Assembly (NCBI RefSeq): GCF_023100905.1
Contig: NZ_CP064686.1
Location: 6,572,001 to 6,636,000, forward strand
Length of the DNA stretch: 64,000 nt
Origin: Bradyrhizobium sp. 4
GTDB lineage: Bacteria > Pseudomonadota > Alphaproteobacteria > Rhizobiales > Xanthobacteraceae
Direction: 5' to 3'
Part shown: piece by piece, positions 42,890 through 51,908 of the stretch
How positions within the stretch are numbered: position 1 is the stretch's first letter
Layout: every line of letters begins with the position of its first letter
Made by a program: the position numbers and the translations under genes
The notes under the pieces: model-generated
The model's input: only the letters and a program-made list of their open reading frames with translations
Databases searched by the model: none
Told to the model about the DNA's origin: nothing

Positions 42890-43352
42890 GCCGCAATTCG
42901 TCTATGTCACCTACATCGAGACCACGCCAACGAGGCTGTGGGAGGCGCTGACATCAAGCGAGTTCAGCAAGCAATACTGGTTTGGCGCCGAGGTCAGGTC
43001 CGACTGGAAAATCGGCTCCCCTTTCGCGCTGCTGCTGGACGGCGAGACCACCGATTCCGGCGAAATCCTAGAAGCCGATCCACCGCGGCGGTTGTCCTAC
43101 AGCTTCAAGCACCAGAAATACGAAGAGCTGCGCGGCGAACCGATCTCGCGCGTCGTGTTCACCATCGAACCGTTCGGCTCGCTCGTGCGTTTGACCGTGC
43201 TGCATGACGGCTTCGTCGAAGGCGGCAAATATCTCGGCGCCGTTTCCAACGGCTGGCCGGCGATCCTGTCCGGCCTCAAGAGCCTGCTGGAACGCGGCAA
43301 AGTGCTGGCCATTCCGCGCGCAGCCCTCAACAAGGGATTTGATGCAAAATGA
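42882..43352 (+). CDS. SRPBCC/AHSA1-domain protein A
   Basis: This 156-residue START-like (SRPBCC) protein has the family opening VYVTYIETTPTRLWEALTSSEFSKQYW (about residues 7-33) and the closing helix NGWPAILSGLKSLLERGK. The fold is a hydrophobic-ligand cavity; AHSA1-like members in ArsR cassettes have no settled role. The ATG at 42882 has GGAGAAG five bases upstream and overlaps the ArsR gene, so translation is coupled. It is clearly related to the next gene, which shares GWPAILSGLKSLLE. Confidence 0.9.
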   Translation: MSKPQFVYVTYIETTPTRLWEALTSSEFSKQYWFGAEVRSDWKIGSPFALLLDGETTDSGEILEADPPRRLSYSFKHQKYEELRGEPISRVVFTIEPFGSLVRLTVLHDGFVEGGKYLGAVSNGWPAILSGLKSLLERGKVLAIPRAALNKGFDAK

Positions 43353-43861
43353 ACCTCGATCAGTTCAAGCCGCTCACCGTCTACACGATTTACATCGCCG
43401 CGACGCCGGAGCAGGTGTGGGAGGCGCTGACCTCCGCCGAGTTCAGCCGCAAATACTTTTCCGGCTTTGCGGTTGAGATGGAGCCCAGACTCGGCGGCAA
43501 ATTCATCGTGCGCGCGCCTGACGGGTCGGAACACATCTCGGGCGATGTATTCGAATACGATCCGCCGAACAGGCTGACGGTGACGTGGAACGTCAACTGG
43601 CCCGACCTCGTCGCGAAGCTCGGCACCACGCTTGTCACTTATGAGATCGAACAAGCCGGCGAGGCCGTCCGCCTCACCATGAGCGAACGTCACGACCGCC
43701 CGCTCAGCGACGACATCCTTTCCGGCGGCCGCACCGGCTGGCCCGCAATCCTGTCGGGGCTGAAGAGCCTGCTGGAAACGGGCAAGGCGCCGCAGATCAA
43801 GATGGCGCCGCCGGCGCAGATGCTGGAAGCGTTGAGGGCGATGGGGATCAAGACGCCGTAG
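43349..43861 (+). CDS. SRPBCC/AHSA1-domain protein B
   Basis: The 170-residue product is a second START-like protein, with YTIYIAATPEQVWEALTSAEFSRKYF (about residues 12-37) and TGWPAILSGLKSLLETGK (about 130-147). Its start codon overlaps the stop of the previous gene in ATGA (43349-43352). The two paralogues presumably arose by tandem duplication and may bind different ligands or form a heterodimer. Both should be expressed only when the ArsR repressor leaves its operator. Confidence 0.9.
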   Translation: MNLDQFKPLTVYTIYIAATPEQVWEALTSAEFSRKYFSGFAVEMEPRLGGKFIVRAPDGSEHISGDVFEYDPPNRLTVTWNVNWPDLVAKLGTTLVTYEIEQAGEAVRLTMSERHDRPLSDDILSGGRTGWPAILSGLKSLLETGKAPQIKMAPPAQMLEALRAMGIKTP

Positions 43862-43879
43862 CGGACGAACCCTGCGCCG

Positions 43880-44101
43880 TCACCGCTTCTTCTTCACCGG
43901 CGGATTGATTTCGTCGATCTTGCGACTGCAATCTGCTTCCGAAACGTGCGGGCCCGAGACAAAGGTCCCGCTGACCTTGATCGCGTACCAGCCCGACTCG
44001 ACGCCGAGCCGGAGCGCTTCTTCTGTCTTGACGTGCCGTGGCGAGAGAGCTTGCATCGGTTGAGTTTGCATCGGGTGCTTTCGGTTGGCGTTCGATCTCA
44101 T
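43880..44101 (-). CDS. Small hypothetical protein, 63-73 aa
   Basis: The likely conserved part is SPRHVKTEEALRLGVESGWYAIKVSGTFVSGP followed by SEADCSRKIDEINPPVKKKR. It looks like a short strand-rich domain with a basic tail and no membrane segment. I do not recognise it. Two starts are possible: the ATG at 44101 (73 residues) and the ATG at 44071 (63 residues, weak GAAAG site). The open frame extends further upstream but with Arg-rich, unlikely sequence. Confidence is moderate because the gene is short and isolated. Confidence 0.5.
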   Translation of the reverse strand: MRSNANRKHPMQTQPMQALSPRHVKTEEALRLGVESGWYAIKVSGTFVSGPHVSEADCSRKIDEINPPVKKKR

Positions 44102-44465
44102 GATAGAATCGCGGTGAAACCTTCTGGCGTCCGCGGCACGGGCGTGCCGCGTCCGCCTCACCGCTGGAGCGTGCAATATACGCAACGACCGCTGTTGCGA
44201 CGTCGCGATGAGTCGGCTCCGCCAGTGCGAGGGAATGAGGCGCTTCACGTCGCGCGAATAGTCGTGGCGCTGCATATGCGCAGAGACGACAGGTTCTTTC
44301 CGACGTTGTCGGCACCGTGCGCGCAATCGCCGCAATTAGCTATCGTTTTCTCGCCCGTGCCGCGCTTTTGAAGCGCAAATTGCCGTTCGCGACCGAATAA
44401 GCCGTCGAAGCCTTGTGATCGGCCGCTTCGTAGCCATGTTGGGAGCTTAGCCAAGGGAAAAACGT
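44102..44465. other. Intergenic region, no gene seen
   Basis: This 364-base gap lies upstream of the second transglutaminase-like gene. No open frame has a ribosome site. It should hold the promoter of that gene; no clear -35/-10 pair or palindrome was found. AAGGGA near 44453 is the ribosome site of the next gene. Confidence 0.4.
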
Positions 44466-45272
44466 ATGAAGCTCCGCGTCGGGTTTGAGATGCTGTACGA
44501 ATTCCCGCAGCCCACGCCTATGATCATGGTGTTGGGCACGCACTTCACCCGCGCCTCCGATGTCATCGTGCCCGACCTGGTGACCACCAGACCCTCGGTG
44601 CCGATCACTCCCTATCGCGACCTCTTCGGCAATTGGTGCAGCCGCATCGTAGCGCCGGCCGGCACCTTTCGCCTTGCCGGCGATGGGGTCGTGAGTGACA
44701 GCGGCCTGCCCGACCCGGCGTTTCCGAACGCAGTTCAGCACGCCGTCGAGGCGCTGCCGACCGACACGCTCGTCTATCTGCTCGGCAGTCGCTACTGCGA
44801 GACCGATCGCCTGTCGGATATCGCATGGAAATTGTTCGAGCACACGCCGCCCGGCTGGGCGCGGGTCCAGGCCATCTGCGATTTCGTTCATCGTCACATC
44901 GCCTTCGGCTATGAGCACGCGCGCGCAACCAAGACGGCGCGGGAAGTCTACGACGAAGGCAAGGGTGTGTGCCGCGACTATGCTCATCTTGCCATCGCGT
45001 TCTGCCGCTGCATGAACATCCCGGCGCGCTACTGCACCGGCTATCTCAGCGACATCGGCACGCCGAAGCCCTGGGCCGTGGGAGATTTCGCCGGATGGTT
45101 CGAGGCTTATCTCGGCGGAAGCTGGCACATGTTCGATCCCCGCAACAACACGCCGCGGATCGGCCGCGTGCTGATCGCGCAAGGACGCGATGCCGCGGAC
45201 GTCCCGATCACCCAGACCTTCGGTCCGAATAAGCTGCTCAATTTCAAAGTATGGACCGACGAGGTTGCCTGA
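44466..45272 (+). CDS. Transglutaminase-like protein lacking the usual His
   Basis: The 268-residue protein belongs to the bacterial transglutaminase-like superfamily. The N-terminal half is beta-rich (KLRVGFEMLYEFPQPTPMIMVL), and the core Cys is in KGVCRDYAHLAIAFC (about residues 165-179). In the sister protein at 39968-40879 the catalytic His is in THAWVQVYL, but here the aligned segment is FAGWFEAYL, so the His is replaced by Ala. The Asp strand (HMFDPRNN) is kept. The enzyme may use another residue or be a binding protein. The following small gene overlaps it, TGATG at 45270-45274. Confidence 0.85.
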   Translation: MKLRVGFEMLYEFPQPTPMIMVLGTHFTRASDVIVPDLVTTRPSVPITPYRDLFGNWCSRIVAPAGTFRLAGDGVVSDSGLPDPAFPNAVQHAVEALPTDTLVYLLGSRYCETDRLSDIAWKLFEHTPPGWARVQAICDFVHRHIAFGYEHARATKTAREVYDEGKGVCRDYAHLAIAFCRCMNIPARYCTGYLSDIGTPKPWAVGDFAGWFEAYLGGSWHMFDPRNNTPRIGRVLIAQGRDAADVPITQTFGPNKLLNFKVWTDEVA

Positions 45273-45463
45273 TGACAGACAGCAGCGTTACGCTTAGCGC
45301 CGATGAATTTGCGTCGTTGGCCGAGATCGGCAAGGGCAAGGCGCAAGGCGAAATTCCGCAAGCGCACGGCGAGCGGCTGACCAACCTCGGTTATGCGGTC
45401 AGGCGCCTCGGTGAACTCGAACTGACCTCATCAGGCGAGCGCCGGCTGGCAACGGGCGAATAG
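45272..45463 (+). CDS. Small protein, 63 aa, coupled to transglutaminase-like gene
   Basis: The start codon overlaps the stop of the upstream gene by one base, a sign of translational coupling. The product (MTDSSVTLSADEFASLAEIGKGK, later RLTNLGYAVRRLGELELTSSGERR) resembles in style a winged-helix wing segment with a helix before it, but it is too short for a full regulator. It has no cysteine or membrane segment. Function unknown. Confidence 0.65.
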   Translation: MTDSSVTLSADEFASLAEIGKGKAQGEIPQAHGERLTNLGYAVRRLGELELTSSGERRLATGE

Positions 45464-45490
45464 TTCGCTGCCGTTGCGTCCGGCTCGCTG

Positions 45491-46264
45491 TTACGCCACC
45501 GGCACCACGATGCGCCGATAAAGATGCCAGGTCGCGTGCCCGAGCACGGGCAGCGTCACCACCAGCCCCAGAAAATACGGCAGCGCCGAGACGATCAGGA
45601 CCATCACGATCACCGCGGCCCAGCCAATCATCGGCAGCGGGCTGGCGACGACCGCGCGCACGCTTGTCACCATCGCCGTGACGAAATCGACCTCGCGGTC
45701 GAGCAGCAGCGGAAACGACACCACGGTCAGCGAAAACAGGATCAGCGACAGCACCGCGCCGACCGCGTTGCCGATGCCGAGGAACAGCAAGCCCTCGTTC
45801 GTGGTCAGCACCACCGTCATGAACTCCTGCAGGCTCGAGAACGAGGCATGCAGGCCAAGCAGCAGCGCGATCAGAAGCCGCACCTGATACATCCAGACCA
45901 CGAAGACGAACAGCGTGACGAAGGCCATCCAGCCGATCTCGCCGCGCGCGCGCACGGCCGACCAGATCGCGCCGGGCGAGACGGGCTCGCCGCGCTCGCG
46001 ACGGCGGCTGACTTCATAGAGCCCGATCGCCACGAATGGCCCGAGCAGCGCGAAGCCGGCGGCCAGCGGATAGATCAGATAGACCATGCCGAACGCAGTG
46101 AAGCACAGCATGATGGCAGTGCCGCCGGCGGCGTAGAGCGCGCCGAAGCAAAGGCCGTAAAGCGGCAGCGCCTGGAAATCACGCAGGCCCTCGACCAGCG
46201 CCTCGGCGATGTCGGTCGCCGCGACGGGACGCACCACCGGATCGACCTTGCCCGAAATGGACAT
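45491..46264 (-). CDS. DUF2189 integral membrane protein
   Basis: The 257-residue protein has about six membrane segments and the DUF2189 layout: a short cytoplasmic N-terminus with ATDIAEALVEGLRDFQALPLYGL, then LLGPFVAIGLYEVSRRRERGEP (about residues 75-96), a loop, and four further helices. The function of DUF2189 proteins is unknown. AGGAGGAGGGAG lies just before the ATG at 46264; the longer frame upstream is Arg-rich and lacks this site. It is divergent from the hybrid histidine kinase gene, 313 bases apart. Confidence 0.88.
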   Translation of the reverse strand: MSISGKVDPVVRPVAATDIAEALVEGLRDFQALPLYGLCFGALYAAGGTAIMLCFTAFGMVYLIYPLAAGFALLGPFVAIGLYEVSRRRERGEPVSPGAIWSAVRARGEIGWMAFVTLFVFVVWMYQVRLLIALLLGLHASFSSLQEFMTVVLTTNEGLLFLGIGNAVGAVLSLILFSLTVVSFPLLLDREVDFVTAMVTSVRAVVASPLPMIGWAAVIVMVLIVSALPYFLGLVVTLPVLGHATWHLYRRIVVPVA

Positions 46265-46577
46265 CAGCTCCCTCCTCCTTAGCCGGTGCGATCTCCGTCG
46301 CACGCGGATGACCTCGATCTTAGCGTCCCCGCGGCCGGCGCGCACGCGCGAGTTGACGGCCGGACGACGGTATCCCGAGGCCGCCGGCGCAGACCCGGGA
46401 AAGCCATCGCGCCATCGGCGGCGCTCCTTTCGAGAAGCTCATCCGTGCTGCAACTAGCTCGAAATCTTTCCTCGTCGAGGACTTTTTCGGCCCGTTGCCT
46501 ATGGACTGAGCGGAGGGTGGTGCCGCAAATTGGGTCCTTGAACGAGCGCGCGATGACCAGATTGGACCGTCCGACCG
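46265..46577. other. Intergenic region, no gene seen
   Basis: This 313-base gap divides the DUF2189 gene and the hybrid kinase gene, so it holds both promoters. No open frame with a ribosome site and no clear palindrome were found. Confidence 0.4.
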
Positions 46578-48806
46578 ATGAGCTTGCGTACCCGGCTACT
46601 GATGCTCGTCATCGCGGCCATGCTGGTGCCGGCGAGCCTCGTCGGGCTCCGTTTCGTGCAGAACCGGAGCAGTGAAATCAACGCCGCCCTGGCCAATCTG
46701 GCGGCCTCGGCCGACGACATTGCCAGCGATCTGAGTGAGAAGATTCAAGGAACCGCGCAGCTTCACTACGGTCTGGCCCGCGCGCGCGACCTCGACACGC
46801 GCGACAAGGCGGCGTGCTCGGCGTTTCTATCGGACGTGCGCGAGGAATACCCTCAGTTCACGGGAATCCTGACCATCGACCCGGACGGCAGCCTGTTCTG
46901 CGACTCGCTGCGGACCAACCGCACCCTTGATCTGAGGGATCGCGCCTATTTCAAGCAGGCCCTGGTCTCGCGCAGCGTCGTGGTGGAGCCGGTATTCGGC
47001 CGGCTGACCGGAATATCGGTGCTCCAGATCGCATATCCGGTGCGATCGGAGGCGGGCGCGCTGAAGCTGGTGCTGCTCGCCTCGTTCAACCTGCGTAAAT
47101 TCGCCGAGTATCACCACAAGCGGCTGCTCGCCGAGAAGGATGTCCTGCTCATCGACGCTAAGGGCACCGTTCTCGTCGCCCCCTCGATAGCCGGCTGGAC
47201 CGCGCCCGTGGGCGCGTCGATTGCGGGATCCGACCTGCTCCGCTTCGCGACGGCTCCCGATCAAAAGGCATTTCAGGAAGTGACCGATCGCGACGGCCGC
47301 ACGCAGGTCTGGGCCGTCGCCCACTCGCCTTCGATCCGTGATGCCGGCCTCTTCATCTTGGTCGGACGCTCCAAGGACGGACTGGTCGCGGCGGCGAATC
47401 GCCGGCTCTACGAGGACATGGCGATCCTCGCGGTGGCCTTGCTGCTGTTGCTGGCCGGCGTATGGATCCTCGCAACCGTGAGCGTCGGGCGCCAGGTCGG
47501 GCGACTCGCCAACATGGCGAAGCGACTCGGGCTCGGCGATCTCAGCGCGCGAATTCCTCCACCCCATCCGCGCGGCGAGCTGGGCGGATTGATGACCCTG
47601 CTCAACGGCACCGCCGAGTCGCTCGAGCAGCAACGCGCGGCCATCGCGGACCTCAACCAGAAGCTCAGCCAATCCCAGAAAATGGAGGCCATGGGCCAGC
47701 TCACCGGCGGCGTGGCGCATGACTTCAACAACCTCCTCACCGTCATTCTCGGCAATTCGGAGCACCTTGCCGACAGGCTGGCGGGGAACAAGGAGTTGCA
47801 CCGGATCGCCGGCGACATCGCGACAGCCGCCGAGCGCGGCTCCGACCTGACGCGGAGCCTGCTCGCCTTCGCGCGCAAGCAGCCCCTGAGGCCGCGAGAC
47901 ATCGACATTAGCGAGAAGATTCAGGAGATGGAGGCGTTGTTGCGCCGGCCGCTGGGCGAGCACATCGAATGCGCTTTCGTGCTCGAACCGGATGTGGGGT
48001 TGACCAGCGTCGATCCCGGCCAGCTGACGACGGCCCTGCTCAATCTCGTGCTCAACGCGCGCGATGTCATGCAGTTGGGCGGCAGGCTGACCATCGAGGC
48101 GCGCAACGTGTCGCTCGGTGAATCCGACTTGGACATCAACGCCGAACCGCGACCGGGCGACTATGTCATGGTGGCCGTGACCGACACCGGCAGCGGCATG
48201 ACTGCCGAGGTGGCGAGCCGGGCGTTCGAGCCGTTCTTCACCACCAAGGAGGTCGGCAAGGGGACCGGGCTCGGCCTGAGCATGGTCTACGGGTTTGTTC
48301 GGCAGTCCGGCGGGCTGGTGCAGATGCAGTCCGCACCGAGACAAGGCAGCACCGTCAGGCTGTTCTTTCCCCGCTTGGCGGCACCGCCAAACGAGGACGC
48401 CTCACCCGCCGAAGGGATCGTCACGCGCGAAGGAAGCGAGACCATTCTCGTCGTCGAGGACGACGACATGGTTCGGACTTATGTCGAAAGCGAGCTGAAG
48501 GCGCTCGGCTACCGCGTCATCACGGCCGCAAGCGGCCCGGCGGCGCTCGACTTGTTGCGCCAGTCCGCGGACATCGACCTGCTGTTCACCGACGTCGTGA
48601 TGCCCGGCGGCATGTTCGGGCCGGAGCTTGCCAGGCAAGCAATCCAGTTGCGGCCCGGGCTCAAGGTGCTCTTCACCTCCGGCTACAGCCAAAATCCGGT
48701 CAAGGCGCCCGACGGGATCGGCGATGCCCGCATCCTGACCAAGCCGTTCCGGCGGCGAGACCTCGCCGCGATGCTGCGATCCGCGCTGTCGACGCCGCAG
48801 CGGTGA
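46578..48806 (+). CDS. Hybrid sensor histidine kinase with receiver domain
   Basis: The 742-residue protein has an N-terminal membrane helix, a periplasmic Cache-like sensor (about residues 30-275), a second membrane helix (about 280-300), HAMP, a HisKA domain with the phospho-acceptor in GGVAHDFNNLL (His near 380), an ATPase domain with N box NLVLNARD, DTGSGM and GTGLGLSMVYG, and a C-terminal receiver domain with VVEDDD, LFTDVVMPGG, FTSGYSQ and LTKPFRR. The HDFNN-type H box marks the HK4-like group common in rhizobia. No partner regulator with a DNA-binding domain is adjacent. The signal is probably a small extracellular ligand. Confidence 0.94.
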   Translation: MSLRTRLLMLVIAAMLVPASLVGLRFVQNRSSEINAALANLAASADDIASDLSEKIQGTAQLHYGLARARDLDTRDKAACSAFLSDVREEYPQFTGILTIDPDGSLFCDSLRTNRTLDLRDRAYFKQALVSRSVVVEPVFGRLTGISVLQIAYPVRSEAGALKLVLLASFNLRKFAEYHHKRLLAEKDVLLIDAKGTVLVAPSIAGWTAPVGASIAGSDLLRFATAPDQKAFQEVTDRDGRTQVWAVAHSPSIRDAGLFILVGRSKDGLVAAANRRLYEDMAILAVALLLLLAGVWILATVSVGRQVGRLANMAKRLGLGDLSARIPPPHPRGELGGLMTLLNGTAESLEQQRAAIADLNQKLSQSQKMEAMGQLTGGVAHDFNNLLTVILGNSEHLADRLAGNKELHRIAGDIATAAERGSDLTRSLLAFARKQPLRPRDIDISEKIQEMEALLRRPLGEHIECAFVLEPDVGLTSVDPGQLTTALLNLVLNARDVMQLGGRLTIEARNVSLGESDLDINAEPRPGDYVMVAVTDTGSGMTAEVASRAFEPFFTTKEVGKGTGLGLSMVYGFVRQSGGLVQMQSAPRQGSTVRLFFPRLAAPPNEDASPAEGIVTREGSETILVVEDDDMVRTYVESELKALGYRVITAASGPAALDLLRQSADIDLLFTDVVMPGGMFGPELARQAIQLRPGLKVLFTSGYSQNPVKAPDGIGDARILTKPFRRRDLAAMLRSALSTPQR

Positions 48807-48820
48807 GATGACGATGTGCT

Positions 48821-50431
48821 CTACCCGAGCGCTCGCAGCTCGCGCCGCAGCACCTTTCCGGTGGCGGTCATCGGCAGTGTCTCCGCGAACTCCACGAAGC
48901 GCGGGTATTCGTGGGCGGCGAGTTGCACCTTGACGAACTCCTGGATCTCGCGCGCGAGTGCGTCGCCGGCGGCGAAGCCCGGGCGCAGCACGATCCAGGC
49001 CTTGATCGATTCAGTGCGGATCGGATCGGGAATGCCGACCACCGCCGCCATCGCCACCGCCGGGTGCTTCATCAGCGTGTGCTCGATCTCGGAAGGACCG
49101 ACGCGATAACCGGCGGTGGTGATGACGTCGTCCTCGCGGCTCACGTACCAGAAGTAACCGTCCTCGTCCTGCACGCCGAGATCGCCGGTGAGCAGGAACT
49201 CGCCAGCATATTTCTTCGCCGTCGCCTCCGGATTGCGCCAGTATTCCAGCATCGTGCAAGGACAGGGTTGGCGCACGCCGATGATGCCGCGCTGGCCACG
49301 TGGCTGCTCCTCGCCTCTGTCGTTGACGATGCGAACATCGAAACCCGGCGTCGCCTTGCCCATCGAACCGGGGCGGATCGAAAACAGATTCGCGTTGCTG
49401 CCGATCACGAGATTGCATTCGGTCTGGCCAAACACCTCGTGCGCGTCGACGCCGAAAGTCTCGCGCACCCAGCCGAGCAGCTCGCCGCCGAGGGACTCGC
49501 CGCCGGTAAAGATGCTGCGCAGCTTGACTCCGGAATGCGTCACGCCGGCCTGCCGCATCAGCTTCAGCGCGGTCGGCGGCAGGAAGACATTGCGCACGCC
49601 GAGATCGGCCATCATCTGCATCGCCGCTTGCGGCTCAAATTTTCGCGCGCGGTGGCCGACCAGCGGAATGCCGTGATACCAGAACGCGAACAGGCCGTTG
49701 ATGAGGCCACCGATCCAGGCCCAATCCGCCGGCGTCCACATCAGATCGCCGGGGCGCGGCAGGAAGTTGTGGCACATCTCGACATTGGGGAGATGCCCGA
49801 GCACGACGCGGTGTGCGTGCAGCGCGCCCTTCGGATTGCCCGTCGTGCCCGAGGTGTAGATGATCAGCGCGGGATCGTCAGCAGACGTGTCCACCAGCCT
49901 GAAGTCGGGCGATGCAGCCTTGACCGAATTCCAGAACGATGTCGTGCCCGCCGGCGTTCGTTCGCCAACGATGTAGACATTCTTCAGCTCCGGCAGACGG
50001 TCGCGAATCTTCGAAAGCTTCTCCCAGCCCGCCTTGTCGGTGACGATCGCCTTGGCCTGCGAGTTCGACAGACGGAATTCCAGCGCGTCTTCGCCGAACA
50101 GCGCGAACAGCGGAATGGAGATCATCGCCGAACGGAACGCGGCCATGTGCGCGATCGGCAGCTCCAGCGACTGCGACAGGAACACCGAGACGCGGTCGCC
50201 GCGGGCAAGACCATCTGCCTTCAGCACATTGGCGAAGCGGCGCGACATCTCCGCAACTTCGTCAAAGGATGTGCGCGTGATGGCGCCGTTCTCGTCGACA
50301 TAGACCAACGCGAGCCGGCCGGTGCCGTCGGCGTGGCGATCGCAGCAAGCCTCCGCCAGGTTGAAGCGCGCCGGGATCTCCCAGTGGAAATTGCTGTAGA
50401 GTTCGTCATAGGTGTTGGCTTCAGTGAGCAT
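48821..50431 (-). CDS. Acyl-CoA synthetase (AMP-dependent ligase)
   Basis: This 536-residue ANL-family ligase forms acyl-CoA from a carboxylic acid, ATP and CoA through an acyl-adenylate. Visible motifs are the P-loop YTSGTTGNPKGALH (about residues 190-203), GQTECN (about 335-340), the TGDLGVQDEDGYFWYVSREDD stretch (A8 region), and the C-terminal catalytic Lys in TGKVLRRELR. The length and AWIGGLINGLFAFWYHGIPLV resemble acetyl- or medium-chain-type synthetases. The substrate is uncertain. It is convergent with the hybrid kinase gene and separated from the epoxide hydrolase gene by an inverted repeat. Confidence 0.92.
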   Translation of the reverse strand: MLTEANTYDELYSNFHWEIPARFNLAEACCDRHADGTGRLALVYVDENGAITRTSFDEVAEMSRRFANVLKADGLARGDRVSVFLSQSLELPIAHMAAFRSAMISIPLFALFGEDALEFRLSNSQAKAIVTDKAGWEKLSKIRDRLPELKNVYIVGERTPAGTTSFWNSVKAASPDFRLVDTSADDPALIIYTSGTTGNPKGALHAHRVVLGHLPNVEMCHNFLPRPGDLMWTPADWAWIGGLINGLFAFWYHGIPLVGHRARKFEPQAAMQMMADLGVRNVFLPPTALKLMRQAGVTHSGVKLRSIFTGGESLGGELLGWVRETFGVDAHEVFGQTECNLVIGSNANLFSIRPGSMGKATPGFDVRIVNDRGEEQPRGQRGIIGVRQPCPCTMLEYWRNPEATAKKYAGEFLLTGDLGVQDEDGYFWYVSREDDVITTAGYRVGPSEIEHTLMKHPAVAMAAVVGIPDPIRTESIKAWIVLRPGFAAGDALAREIQEFVKVQLAAHEYPRFVEFAETLPMTATGKVLRRELRALG

Positions 50432-50460
50432 GGTCGTTTCCCGGCAGCGTCGTCTTGACC

Positions 50461-50528
50461 GGACTTGTCCCGGCCATCCACGTTCTTGTTTGACCTGAGT
50501 TTAAGGACGTGGATGCCCGGGACAAGCC
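50461..50528. repeat. Intergenic inverted repeat (CTTGTCCCGG/CATCCACGT type)
   Basis: The left arm at 50461-50483 (CTTGTCCCGG-N-CATCCACGT) is matched by an inverted right arm at 50507-50528, leaving a 23-base loop. This resembles a common Bradyrhizobium intergenic palindrome. It lies between two minus-strand genes. Confidence 0.75.
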
Positions 50529-50550
50529 CGGGCCTGACGGAGAATGCGTC

Positions 50551-51687
50551 TCAGCGCACCGTCCGGAAGAACTTTCTGACCTCGCCGACATACAGCTCCG
50601 GCTGCTCGAATGCGGCGAAATGGCCTCCCTTCTCCATCTCGCTCCAATGCGTGATGTTGTGAAAGTTCGGCTCCATCCAGCGCCGCACCGGCGTGATGAT
50701 CTCCTTGGGGAAGACAGCCACGCCCGTCGGCACCTTGACGACGGGCGAGGTCCGGCGCTTGCCGAAGCTTTCCCAATAGAGCCGCGCAGACGAGGTCGCC
50801 GTCTCCGTCGCCCAATAGAGCATGACGTTGTCGAGCAGTTCGTCCTTGGTGAAGATGTTTTCGGGATGACCGTTGCAATCGGTCCAGGCCCAGAATTTTT
50901 CCAAAATCCAGGCCGCCTGTCCGCTCGGCGAATCGGTCAGAGCGTAACCGAGTGTCTGCGGCCGCGTCGATTGCTGCTTCGAATAGCCGGAGTCGAGGTC
51001 GACATAATGCTTGAGGCCGGCGAGCGCGCGTTTCTCTTCCGGTGTCGGTTCGCCCTCGACCTTCGGCGCGGCGTTGAAGGCGAGCGTGATGTGGATGCCG
51101 GTGCAATGCTCGTCATCCTGCATGCCAAGCGAGGTCGTCACCGCCGAGCCCCAGTCGCCGCCCTGCGCGCCATAACTGATATAGCCGAGCCGGTCCATCA
51201 GCTTGGCCCAGGTCGCGGCGATACGATCGACGCCCCAGCCGGTGGTGTTCGGCTTGCCGGAGAACCCAAAGCCCGGCAGCGACGGACAGACGACGTGGAA
51301 AGCATCGGCGGGATTGCCGCCATGCGCGACAGGATCGACCAGCGGCGCGATCACCTTCTGGAATTCGACGATCGAGCCGGGCCAGCCATGGGTGATGATC
51401 AGCGGCAGCGCCGACGGCTCCTTCGAGCGCGCATGCAGGAAGTGGATGTCGAGCCCGTCGATCTCGGTGGTGAACTGCTCGAAGCGGTTGAGTTTTGCCT
51501 CGCGCGCGCGCCAGTCATAGCCATCGGCCCAATAGGCGCAGATCTCCTGGATCCATTTCAGCGGCGCACCTTGGCTCCAGTCGTCGACCAGCTCCGCCTC
51601 CGGCCAGCGCGTGCGGGCGAGGCGCGATTTGAGGTCGGTGAGAATGTCGTCGCTGATGGCGATGCGAAACGGCTTGATGGCAGTCAT
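50551..51687 (-). CDS. Epoxide hydrolase, EPHX1/microsomal type
   Basis: The 378-residue enzyme has the N-terminal EPHN cap region (KPFRIAISDDILTDLKSRLARTRWP, residues 5-29) and an alpha/beta hydrolase core. The oxyanion motif THGWPGS (about residues 99-105), the nucleophile Asp in GGDWGS (about 175-180), and the His in KGGHFAAFEQP near the end are all present. It should open epoxide rings by water through a covalent ester. GGGAG precedes the ATG. The substrate is not known. The neighbouring acyl-CoA synthetase on the same strand could belong to the same catabolic route. Confidence 0.92.
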   Translation of the reverse strand: MTAIKPFRIAISDDILTDLKSRLARTRWPEAELVDDWSQGAPLKWIQEICAYWADGYDWRAREAKLNRFEQFTTEIDGLDIHFLHARSKEPSALPLIITHGWPGSIVEFQKVIAPLVDPVAHGGNPADAFHVVCPSLPGFGFSGKPNTTGWGVDRIAATWAKLMDRLGYISYGAQGGDWGSAVTTSLGMQDDEHCTGIHITLAFNAAPKVEGEPTPEEKRALAGLKHYVDLDSGYSKQQSTRPQTLGYALTDSPSGQAAWILEKFWAWTDCNGHPENIFTKDELLDNVMLYWATETATSSARLYWESFGKRRTSPVVKVPTGVAVFPKEIITPVRRWMEPNFHNITHWSEMEKGGHFAAFEQPELYVGEVRKFFRTVR

Positions 51688-51744
51688 CGGTTGCTCCCGA
51701 TTTGTCTATCGGGAGAGAGTAGACCGAACGGGCGCCGCATCAAA

Positions 51745-51905
51745 GGTGCACCCTTCTTCCTTGTGGGAGAAGGTGGCGCGAAGCGCCGGATGAGGGGTTT
51801 CTGTCGGCAAATTCTTGTCGTGAGAGTGGCACACGCGGAGCGAGCCCCCTCACCCGTCTCGCCGCTACGCGGCGATCCCCCCTCTCCCACAAGGGGAGAG
51901 GGCAA
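51745..51905. repeat. Rhizobial GGGAGAAGG/CCTCTCCC intergenic repeat
   Basis: The left unit (TTGTGGGAGAAGGTGGCGCG, then AAGCGCCGGATGAGGGG) and the right inverted unit (CCCTCACCC to CTCTCCCACAAGGGGAGAGG) enclose about 60 bases. This is a familiar multi-copy element in rhizobial genomes. The gene-free stretch has no other content. A fragment is seen at 8268-8300. Confidence 0.75.
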
Positions 51906-51908
51906 GAA

